This document shows, in pieces, positions 11,529-21,111 of a DNA stretch of 64,000 nucleotides. The stretch spans positions 20,772,501-20,836,500 of the forward strand of contig OX419761.1 of NCBI GenBank assembly GCA_948567375.1. The letters run 5' to 3'. The DNA comes from Lunularia cruciata. Taxonomy: Eukaryota > Streptophyta > Marchantiopsida > Lunulariales > Lunulariaceae. The notes beneath the pieces are model-generated. The model ran no database searches and was not told the DNA's origin. It worked only from the letters and a program-made list of their open reading frames with translations. How positions within the stretch are numbered: the first letter of the stretch is position 1; each line of letters opens with the position of its first letter. The translations under genes were made by a program, and so were the position numbers.

Positions 11529-12524
11529 CTATGTGCGATGTTCTTCCTCTGACAAATGTGCTTCACAAAGTATTCTATATGTCGGTACTTCAAACTCAAC
11601 TGGTAATATGGGATGCAATTCGTATGTCAAGAAATAAGGAGTTTGCTTGGTAGTAATCTTTTCAGTTGTCCAATATGCCCACAATGCTGCAAGTAACTTT
11701 GTATCCCAATCATAGGCATAATTGACTGTCACCTTATTCAAAATTTTGCACATCAATCCATTGGCCTTCTCTATGAGTCCATTTGCTTTTGGGTTGTAAG
11801 GCATGGTCTTTTGATGTTTAATTTGGAAGTACTTGGTTAATGCTTCCACCATTGAGTTCAAAAAATGAGTTCCCCAATCACTAACCAATTCTAGAGGACA
11901 CCCATAACGGGAAATGATGTTTTGGAAGAAAAATTCTGCCATTGTCTTTGCATCATCTCTTCGTGTTGCCTCTGCTTCCACCAACCTCGTGGCATAATTG
12001 ATACATACTAAGATGTACCTCTTCCTTGTGACACGGGTTACTGGTTGAATAGGTCTCACAAAATCAATACCCCATTTCTCAAATGGAGCCAGAGGCAAAA
12101 TTGGTTTCAAAGGCCACTGGGATGTCACCGTCGGTTTCCTTGTTCTTTGATAGGCATCACAACTCCAAATATGGGCATGAGTATCTTTATACATTGTAGG
12201 CCACCAATACCCTGCCGAAAGAATTTTCTTCACCATATTTTTTAGGGCATAGTGTCCCCCCAATACTCTTGAGTGTAAGGATTCAATGACTCCTCCAACT
12301 TCATATGCTTCCAAACACCTCCAAAGTACTTCATCTTTGCCCATTTTAAACAAAATGTTTTGTTTCAATTGGTATGGTCCCAATTTTTGAAGAAAGACTG
12401 CCTTTTGTTCCGGGTCCAGCCCCTCAAGACAATGACACGTATGCAAATAGTGATATTTTGCCACATACCACGTACTTCGAATAGCCATTAAATGATATAG
12501 CTCTTCATCAGGATCACCGATCAT
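11529..12524 (-). pseudogene. Integrase of the large gypsy element (331-aa open frame, tail lost)
   Basis: The protein inserts the cDNA into the genome. Visible in order are the zinc-binding region (HSRVLGGHYALKNMVKKI, then WWPTMYKDTHAHIWSCDAYQ, where the last Cys of the usual CxxCQ has become Tyr), the core with GIDFVRPI (first Asp), LVSDWGTHF (second Asp) and YNPKANGLIEKANG (Glu), then WAYWTTEKITTKQTPYFLTY. The frame ends at a junction with the 3' LTR, so the normal C-terminal tail is deleted. The lost zinc ligand and missing tail make activity unlikely, although the frame is open. Confidence 0.9.
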
Positions 12525-14194
12525 CGATTTCCAAATCTTGGTCTTGAGTTTCTAACCTGGATAAGAAGTCCGCATTTGAATGCAAAGCTCCCTTCCTTAC
12601 TTGTACAGTGTATGTGAATTCTTGTAACAACAAGATCCATCATGCAATTTGTCCAGACAAATCTGCCTTCTTGACCAAGTGTTGCACTGCATAATGGTCC
12701 ACATAGAAGACAAATTTGTATCCCAACAGGTAGTGGCAAAATTTCTTGCAGGCATACACCATTCCGAGTGCTTCTTGTTCAGTCGTTGAATAGTTCCTTT
12801 CTGAGATTGATAGTTGTCGGCTGGCGTAATATACCAGGTAGTCCTTCTTCTTCTTGTCCTTCTGACTTAAGACAACTCCGATGGCCATGGACGAAGTGTC
12901 CACATATACATGAAAAGGGACGTCCCAATTTGGGGCCCTCATAACTGGTGCTTCAACCAGTTTCTTCTTCAACACCTGGAAAGCTTCTTCCTGATTTGCT
13001 TCCCACAGATAGTCTTCAGATTTCTTCAGAAGCTTGGTAAGTGGTGCAACAAGCACCGCATAATTTGACACAAAGCGTCTGTAGTATCCGACATGTCCCA
13101 AGAAGGCTCTCAGCTCCCGGATGTTCTTTGGAGATTCCAAAGCTACGATTACTTTAACCTTCTTGACATCGACTTCAATACCTTGGTTTGACACCCGATG
13201 CCCCAAAAGAATTCCCTCCTTCATTGCAATGATGCATTTCTCCAAGTGTAATGACAAGCCGGCAAAACGACACCTTTCAAAAGTTTGGCAAAGGTAATCT
13301 AAATGTACATCTCTTTGTACAAATACACAAAAATCATCAATGAAGACTTCTACAAATTTGCGCAAAAAATCTTTGAATATTGAGTTCATCATCCACTAGA
13401 AAGTAGCAGGAGCATTACACAACCCAAAGGGCATTTGATTGTAAGCAAAAGTGCACCAATCGGTCGTGAATGTGGTTTTATCCTTGTCTTCTTCTCAAAT
13501 GGATACTTGATTGTACCTTGAAAACCCATCGAGAAAGCTATAACACGGATGACCAGCTACTTGGTCCAAAATTGTATCTGTAAATGGTAAAGGATGATGG
13601 TCCTTTCGGGTGACTTCATTCAATTTGCAAAAATCTTGGCACACTTGAATTTTTCCTGTCTTCTTCTTTGGAGCGATGACAATGGGAGAAACTCACTCAC
13701 TGCTTAGAATAGGGAAAATTATTCTGGCCCCCAAGTACTGATCAATTTCGTCTTTCACCAAGAAGGAGCACTTCGGGTTCTGGCGGTATTGTCTTTGCCA
13801 AACCGGAATTACACCTCCAACCAGATCAATTCGGTGCTCTCCAAATTCTCGTGGAATTCTTGGCATTTGATCAATAGACCAAGCGAATACATCCTGGCAC
13901 TCTATAAACAGGACAATGTATCCTGCCAACTCCTCTACAGTGACTGTCTTTGAAATCTTTAAAATAAAAATTTCAGTCAAGACCACATCTTGACAGTCAT
14001 TGGGGTTAATGACACCTTCTACGTGACTTACTTGGCTTAATCCGAGACGTACTGCTGTCAAACCTCCTTCCTCCAAGTCTTGTTCACCCAAGGCGATGTT
14101 GTAGGGGTCTTTGTCTTTGACTTCTACCTTGTAGCATTCCAGATAATTAACTTGGACGTCGTCTTTAGAGTCATCGGAAGACGAAGACAATGAA
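12525..14194 (-). pseudogene. Reverse transcriptase and RNase H of the large gypsy element
   Basis: The frame at 13693-14217 starts the RT side (QDVFAWSIDQMPRIP, FGEHRIDL, FLVKDEIDQYL). RT then continues through stops in WVSPIVIAPKKKTGKIQVCQDF, FTTDWCTFAYNQMPFGLCNAPATF and, at 12640-13392, VEVFIDDFCVFVQ, where FIDD is the YxDD catalytic site. RNase H follows in the same frame: FLGHVGYYRRFV, FHVYVDTSSMAIGVVLSQ, YYASRQLSISERNYSTTEQEALGMVYACKKF. Stops occur near 13395 and 13690 and between RNase H and integrase. The start of this region is separated from its protease by the solo LTR at 14195-17978. Confidence 0.9.
14190..14194. repeat. Target-site duplication ATGAA (left of nested solo LTR)
   Basis: ATGAA directly abuts the LTR terminus TGTGACAACCCGG. 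The same five bases lie at 17979-17983. Confidence 0.92.
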
Positions 14195-17100
14195 TGTGAC
14201 AACCCGGCAAATATCACTTTTGTGGTAATTGGGTAAGTAAAGTTTGTTCTCGTAGAGATACGAGTCAGAATTGGTCAAATACAAAGTCAAATAGTAACAA
14301 TGTAGTTCTTCTTGGTTGCGTCTTTAATCTCTCAAGTAGAAACCACACCCAAAAGAGAGTAACGAGCACTAATTTGTAGTCTTGTCACAAATTCACTCCA
14401 TAATCACAACTCCATCAAATCTTTCCAAACAATCTTGATTGTGATGATTCAGGCCCTCCTGAAAACGGCACTTCACTGCAAAACGACTTCACCTCAGAAT
14501 TGTGTTCCACCCCTCCACTGAAGGCACAACTTCCTCGATCAAAATTGCTTCACATCAACCTCGCACTGCAGTCACAAATGCAGAATACTACCAACACTAC
14601 AATTCCTCTCAGATCTATCAAGGCATTGCTTCGATTGCACTTCACTCAAGATCAAACACACAGAATGATAGTCAAGGTTGCAAAATCCAACATCTAACAA
14701 GCACTTTGACTTGCACTTCAAATTTCTTCAAACACTCACAACCACAAGTACAACGTTGATACTCGGAATCAAGCTTAAGCGACAAGCACTGCTTCACAGC
14801 ACTTTGCTTTATCTATTCCTAGAAATTATGAGCACTGAACAACAATTCTCTGCGAATGCCACTCTTAAGTAGTGAAAAATTGACAATTCTAACAACAATA
14901 CCGTTCTATAACAACTCTTCTATAACCTATAGATCCAAAATGACAATGCATCTCTTCATATCTGCCTCTTCAAATCTCAAAATTGTAACTAATCCAATCC
15001 GATGTCTACTTTGTCATCGGCTTTCAAACCCAAACCCAAAGTAAATTTACTTCCTACTACTTTTTCCTCAGGTTTCATATCTTCTACTTCTTCTACCAGA
15101 TCCAGCAATTCTCTTTCTTGATCTGAAATTCCACTAGTGGGTAGCCCTTCTAAACCTTCATCTTTCAACCTACTCTTCTCTAATATCTCCAATGGTAACT
15201 CCGAAGACATCTGCACTCCTATGTTATCTACTTCAGGTTTGGCTCTAACATCTTTCTGAAGTTTTTCTATCTCCAATTTCACTAAGTCTAATCTAATCAA
15301 AATATTGTCTTCTACCTCTAAGATTTTCCTATCTACACGAGTCCGGAGACTTATCAGCAGCACGTTCAAACCGGTATCTTTTGCCTGTCTTTGCCTTGTC
15401 TCCTGCACCAACAACTTCAACTTGTGCAGCCACATTTCTTCAATTCAAACACTGGCCTCTATACTCAACATTGCGTTCATTCTGAGGACTATCTCCTTCA
15501 ACGGCTCCAATCGCATCTTCCTTTCTTGCTCCCGATCTGCAAGCCAATCCTCCTTGTACATTGCCAACTCTGCTTTGAACTCGGCTTTCACCGTTTCCTT
15601 CTCCTTCTCCTTCTGTACAACCTTCTCCTCCTGATTACGAAGTAACTCTCATAATCTCTCTTCTTCCCTATATCGTGCTGCTAACTCTCTTTGCTAGAGT
15701 TGCTTCTTCTCCTCTACACTCTCCATCACCCTATCGAGCTCTTGGTCCTTCACTGCTACCCTCCCCATAGCATGGATAAGGTCTACTCTTGAATCAGCAA
15801 ACTGCTGCTTCAAGATCTCATATTTTGCTACTTGCCTTTCCCTTGCTATGTCGCACTTCTTAACAAGCTCTTCTTGATATCTCACTTCTTTCTTCAGGTC
15901 TTCAATTACTTGAGTCTTCACTACTGCCTCCGCTCGCAGTACTTCACTTTCCTCCTCTCCTTGAGTTATGACTTTCTTCAACTCCAAGTTCTCTTCTTCT
16001 AATCTTGATAACACTTGCAAGACAATCTTCACCTCTGGACAAGTTGACTGCATCTCCTTCTTCTTGTGCTCCAATTTCACCAACAATGGAAACACGACCT
16101 CCCACAAATACTCGACTCCATTGCTTGCTACTACCTCCTCTTGCGCAGCAAGTTCTCTTTGTACTTTGTGTTCATTTGATACTTGCCTTCTTCTCTGCAG
16201 TCTTTGTATCGGAACGGACGCCTCACTTCTTGAGCTTTCATTTGCTTCTTCTTTCACTTACTTGGACCTGCATCGCACTTTGCCTTACGTCTCAAGTGGA
16301 CTCCCCTCTGAACTGCGATCTTCTTCTCTTCGACCCCGGGTACCTCATCTTCCAACTTCGTGGTGTCCTTGTCCTTGGTCTCTACCTGCACTTCTTCTTC
16401 CTCCTCTGCAGCAGTTGGCCCCGATGTCATTTCTCCTCCTTCATTGCTATCGCTACTCGTATCTCCACTCTGTAGCTTTAGCTCGGGCTTCTCCTCGTGT
16501 TCCGAGTCTTTGGTCTTGTGCTCGGCATCACCTTCCGAGTCTTCATCTCCCGACTGGATCACCACCATGCCTTGCCTCGGGTTTCCTCTTCTTGTCTTCC
16601 AAGGTTTTGTCTTGTCTTTGGCTTTGCCCTGCCGACTTCGCTTCTTTGATTTTGGAGTACTCACTTCTATCTCCACATTCTTCCCCGTCTTCTTGTAGTA
16701 CTCGTCGGTGCTTCTAATTTGTAGGATGTACTACTGCTCCTCTATGTCTACTTCCCTTCTCAAATCAGGATGGAAATGCGACACCATCCTACTGCGCTCT
16801 GCCGAGTTCAGCAAATTCAACTCGAGGTAGAAATGAGCTACAAATGGCACGATGTAGTGTAGAGGTAATTTATCCCGCAAATTCCACACCATTTATCACG
16901 TTCTCCCATGGAAACACCTTGCCCAATTAATTGGTTGTCCTGTAAACAACTTGTGAAAGAACACCGCTTGGTGTTTCATCACATAGGTTGTTCTCTCCGG
17001 CTTCAAGATTGCCATCAGAGCACTCACAATTCCTCTCTTGACAGGATCTTTGTAACTCTCCACTTTGTACCCATTCTTTGTCCGCTTTGATGAGAATGCA

Positions 17101-17978
17101 TCCCTCACTTCTTGGGTTTCCTCAGCTATCTCTCCCTTCCCCAAGAACGTGGCACCCTGCTCCGTGCCTGCTTCCTTTCCGAGTACTAACTATCAATCCA
17201 ACTCTATCCAGCGAGCCAAATTTCCTCTCTTCCCTTCTTCATCGGGTCCATCGAGACACTTGCTCTTGATTATCTCTGTCATGAAACCTAGAAAACTCAC
17301 ATTCCAATCCCACGCCAAGAAGGTGATCTGGAGTTGGCTCAAGACTTTGATCCTCACGATCACATCTAACCTCCAAATTGCATGATTTTTCACTGTGAAT
17401 TCGAAGTTCTTCTTTCCTCCTCCCATCTCTTCTGCTTTCTCACTATCTCTCGGTTTCACTCTTGTGACTTCTCCCTTACACACTAGCACATCTCCAACCT
17501 TATTTCCCTTCCCACGATCACATGCAAGATGACTTCTCAACGGCAAAGGAAAATTACTCGACATTTCTTCGTCGTGAGCTCAATTTTTATAGAGTTGCAC
17601 TTTCTTCGTCTTTCTTCACTTTGAGTTTCTACCAAGAAATCACACCTCCTGCATGCACCTGTCACTATCAATCATACTTTGCGCATATGGGCCACCGGTT
17701 TTTGAACAGTCCCTTCTTGAATTTCTCACCCCGAAGAAAGGTTGTTAGATAGACTTCGCCTCGGGTTGAGCTCCCCCCGATACAAAGACTCCTTACTTTG
17801 GGTTGTATGTTGACAAGGCATTTTTGAGTACTTCGCCTTATGACCCAAAGGCACTTTACTTTGGGTTTCATCCCAAAGACTCTTTTCTTCGCCTTCTTTG
17901 GCCATACAGGCGCAATCCGACTTCTCTATACACTTCTTCTTATTTATTTTGAAAAAACAAAAAAATGTGGGCACCACA
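14195..17978 (-). mobile_element. Complete 3784-bp solo LTR (copy C) nested in the large gypsy element
   Basis: On the - strand it starts TGTGGTGCCCACA (17978) and ends GTTGTCACA (14195), with TG...CA termini and a perfect 5-bp target duplication. It holds no gag, pol or primer site, and its two ends are not repeats of each other, so it is a single LTR left by LTR-LTR recombination, not a full element or a TIR transposon. Removing it with one duplication copy joins the host element's protease and RT frames in phase. It is closely related to copy A and more distantly to LTRs B and D. Confidence 0.92.
14989..17564 (-). pseudogene. LTR-encoded accessory protein, copy C (most complete layout)
   Basis: The region starts 414 bp inside the LTR (ATG at 17564, same N-terminus as copy A) and ends at 14989, 794 bp before the LTR end. 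An intact version would be about 850 residues. In order: N-terminal region (17193-17564), conserved globular core (16896-17144, with YKVESYKD, KPERTTYV and NWARCFHGRT), acidic linker (16254-16676), coiled coil (15694-16257 and on), and an acidic C-terminal tail (14989-15435). Single stops and frameshifts separate the pieces. Cellular role unknown; the coiled coil suggests self-association. Confidence 0.8.
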
Positions 17979-17983
17979 ATGAA
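17979..17983. repeat. Target-site duplication ATGAA (right of nested solo LTR)
   Basis: Identical to 14190-14194 and placed directly after the LTR terminus CACCACA on the + strand. Confidence 0.92.
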
Positions 17984-18621
17984 TCTTTGGATTCATCCTC
18001 GTCTTCTGACAAAGTAGTTTCCCCAAGATGAGGAACCTTCGTCCAACTCACAATCACCAGCTTTTGCTCTTTAGACGAGATGTCTTTAAATTGTAATTGT
18101 TGTTGGTGCCAACCCACCATGACTTGGGCATTGTACAACCAGGGTCTCCCAATCAAGAGAGGGTTGTCAGTTTTGGTTACTGGTCGTAACACAATGTAAT
18201 TTAATTTGAAGGGCACCCCTCCTATAATCATAGTGATATTCAACAGCATGCCTAAGGGCCGTCTCTTGGTTTGATCCGCAAATTTCAGAATTTGGGGTGT
18301 TGGTTCAAACGTTGTGTACCCCAGTTGATGTGCAGTGTCTTCTGTCATGACATTCACACCCAACCCCGAATCAATGGGTATGGATGTGATCATATAGCCT
18401 GCTATCTCCGCATCCACTTTGGGAGATCCCAAATCCTCTTGTTCAATACGATAAATTGCGGGCAAGTCTTTCTTGGTCATCGCCCTTACTTTCTTGAGGG
18501 CTGAAATTAGCTGCTTTTTATATAGCTTATTGTCCTCCCACAATTGTTTAAATGTGACGTTTGCGCTTGTAGATGCCATATTTGCCACAATATCGTACTG
18601 TGGAACTCCTTCCAATTTCAC
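17979..18621 (-). pseudogene. Retropepsin (protease) region of the large gypsy element
   Basis: An open frame of about 215 codons holds the aspartic protease signature in altered form, IDSGLGVNVMTED (usual DSGA/DTGA), followed by ILKFADQTKRRPLGML, INGGV-like IIGGVPFKLNYIVLRP and LLIGRPWLYNAQVMVGW, which is the flap and second half of a retropepsin. The Ala after DSG is Leu, which may impair activity. The frame then enters an acidic stretch (SEDEDESKDS) that is cut by the solo LTR. Confidence 0.85.
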
Positions 18622-21060
18622 CTACTTTGTCTTTGGCTTTGGTTCTAAGTTTTGCGCCTGTTCAAAACAAACTTCGGGATGCTTGAGGATGGTAACCGGA
18701 GTACATAGGTGCTTGACCCAATGATCATCGGGTTTACCAACTTTGGCTTGGATCAAGTCTCTTACTTCAGACCTGATATCCACCGGAAACACTGGAGGTT
18801 GTGTCGTTGTATTTCCCTCCAAACTCATCTCCCGCATGTGTAGTACCGCTTCCTTAATTTCTTTTTGCAAGGCTTTTGCTTTAGCTTTTGCTAGGACCTT
18901 TTCCTCCTTTGCAGAAAGAATAGCTTTTGGTCGCAATCTATTCATTTTTCATGAGGAAGAAGACGTAGTACTTGCTTCTTTGGAAGCTCGATTCTTCCTC
19001 TCCACGCGAGTTTATACCTTCAAAATTTTGAGGTCTGACTAATCTCCTTTTGAAGCGGGACTCCCTTCTTGAGGCCTCTCTTCCTCAAGTGTGATACAAT
19101 TTACATTAGTATCCCCCTTCGCCTAGAGCACAGCACGCTTTGCGGGAGTCTATACATACTTGACAGGGGGCTTTGGATTGGGTGGCTGCGGGCACTGATT
19201 TCTTGTGTGCCCCGATCCTTTACAATTCCCACAAAGGTGCATGTACCCAATTTGTTGTCTTGGCTTTGGACAATTTGGAGACCAATGTCCTATTGAGCCA
19301 TAATTGTAACAAGCACCCGATGCAACATTTTGAGGTCTATTTTGACCACCCATTGGGGGTCTTCATGGGAGAGCAGTAGGATTATACTCCCGTGGTCCAT
19401 ACCTAGGACCTTGATATGATGGGCTTGCTGGAGGCTGTATTTCTTGGGTTTGGTATACCGACTCTTCTTATTTGCCTTGATCCCATCTGGGAACCCAATC
19501 AATTTGTTGCACTAGAAATGCCGTACGAGTTAAACACTCCATATTAGCGTGGCCGGATTCACCACACGCAGTGCACCATACATTTGGTCGACCAAATGAT
19601 GGGGGCTTTCTTCGGTCCTTTGCCCCAATCATCTGGATCTTGAAATCCGCAAACTCTTTAATAAGAGTTTCCAACTTCTGATCCGCCTTAAATACATTCT
19701 TTACTGGCGGTGTTACTGGCTTCTTTCCTCTGCATCTTTGCATTCTTCTTGGCTTGGGTTCTTTGTCGGATTCCAAAGAAGAACTAGAAGATGTGGAGGA
19801 TTCCTCCAAAGAAGGAGAGGTGCTACGAGAAGCTCTTCATCTTGGCTTCTTGCCCTTCTTCTCACGATTTTGTTGGTTGCTAGTCAAGTGAGAATGAGCC
19901 GCCTCATATCGGGCGACATGTTTGAGGACTTTGTCCAGGGAAGTTACATTCCTCTTCCTGGCAAAGATTCAAATCTCCGGTGAAAGCCCTTTGAGAAACC
20001 AGGTAATGGCTTGGGCATTGGAATAACCTACCACACCGGATTGTTTCGGAACTCGGTTCAATAAGACCATGAACCGCTCAGAGTAATCTCTCAATTTTTT
20101 CTTCTTTCCTTGATCCAAATCATTAAGTGCCATGAAGACACTCATATCATAATCCACTTCCCGAAATTGTTCCAGGAAGCCATTTTGTAAGTGTGCCCAG
20201 TCTGTTGGTGTGAATCCTTTCTGCGTTACATGAGTATACCAGCTCCAAGCCTTCTTTTGGAGCAGACTTGGAAAAATCCGCAGTCAATCCGCGGAGTCAT
20301 GTTCCTTGTTGGCAAAGGAAATGACTTCAAATTCCTTGATGAATTTGTCAAGGTCTTTGTCTTGCTCTGTACATTTATACTTCTGATAAGCATGTCGGGT
20401 TACAGGTAACAAAGTCATCGTTCGGTGCGGTGGATTTGGTTGTGGTAAGTTTGAACTTACGGGAACCAAAGAGCTACTTGGTATGGACGCCGTGTTATTT
20501 GCCCACGGGTTCCAATTTGTCAAGTTCAAATTGGGGTCTTCTTTGACAATATTTTCTTCTTTGGTTGTGTTGACTTCAACTCGATCAGAAGTAAGAGGTT
20601 CCACAACTTCAATCTGGTCTTTGAACCTTCTTTAGGATAACCGGGGAATTGTTTGTAGCAGATGTTGACACACTTCTTCCGTAATGTTCGTGCTGTCTTT
20701 TTGCAAATGAACTTCTTAATGAAATTGACTTCCTTTATAGCTTTAGGAGAAGTTGGTGTACTGGGTCGTAGTGCGCATGTCTGCCCACTTGAGTCTTTCT
20801 TTTTCTTGGAAGACGGGGATGAAAAGTAGCCTTGCCACCCTCCTTCATGTCTCTTTTGCTCAAGTTTGCATAGGGCTTCTTGCACTTTGTGAAGGAGTTG
20901 AAAGTCCAATGCCTCTCATTTGATTTTGTCCAAAGTGGATGGGACTTTCAAACGTTTGTCTTCTTCACGTTGTAATGCTTGTCTTTGAGCTCTCTCTTCC
21001 CGTTGTTCTCTCAATGCAAACATTCATATTGCGTTGACACCTAGTTTCGAATTTGGCTTC
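18622..21060 (-). pseudogene. Gag of the large gypsy element
   Basis: The first frames after the primer site (about 20526-20940) are Lys-rich and poorly conserved. The capsid-type Retrotrans_gag domain is at about 19969-20604: YQKYKCTEQDKDLDKFIKEF, SWYTHVTQKGFTPTDWAQL, VFMALNDLDQGKKKKLRDYSERFMVLLNRVP. Three nucleocapsid-type zinc knuckles follow at 19150-19809: CTACGESGHANMEC (intact CCHC), a second with one Cys lost (CYNYGSIGHWSPNC) and CGNCKGSGHTRNQC (intact). A Lys/Ala-rich linker (18622-18945) leads to protease. Stops and frameshifts separate the pieces. Confidence 0.85.
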
Positions 21061-21087
21061 ATATTCTTCAACTTCCGAGATTTGTAA

Positions 21088-21105
21088 CCCCGGCAGTGGC
21101 ACCAA
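21088..21105 (-). promoter_or_regulatory. Primer binding site of the large gypsy element
   Basis: On the - strand TTGGTGCCACTGCCGGGG lies a few bases downstream of the 5' LTR end. It resembles the TGGCGCCGTTGCCGGGG site that I recall for Ogre/TAT-type elements (tRNA-Arg primer), with several differences. Its position between LTR and gag supports the LTR boundary at 21112. Confidence 0.7.
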
Positions 21106-21111
21106 AAATCA

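Noticed and set aside
15968-16717. + strand frame of 249 aa
   Set aside because: Antisense shadow of the accessory protein in solo LTR C, same pattern as at 946-1581.
14195-17978. TIR DNA transposon: both ends begin TGTG
   Set aside because: Only the first few bases match as inverted repeats. The 5-bp duplication, TG...CA ends and homology with the LTRs of the surrounding gypsy element fit a solo LTR.
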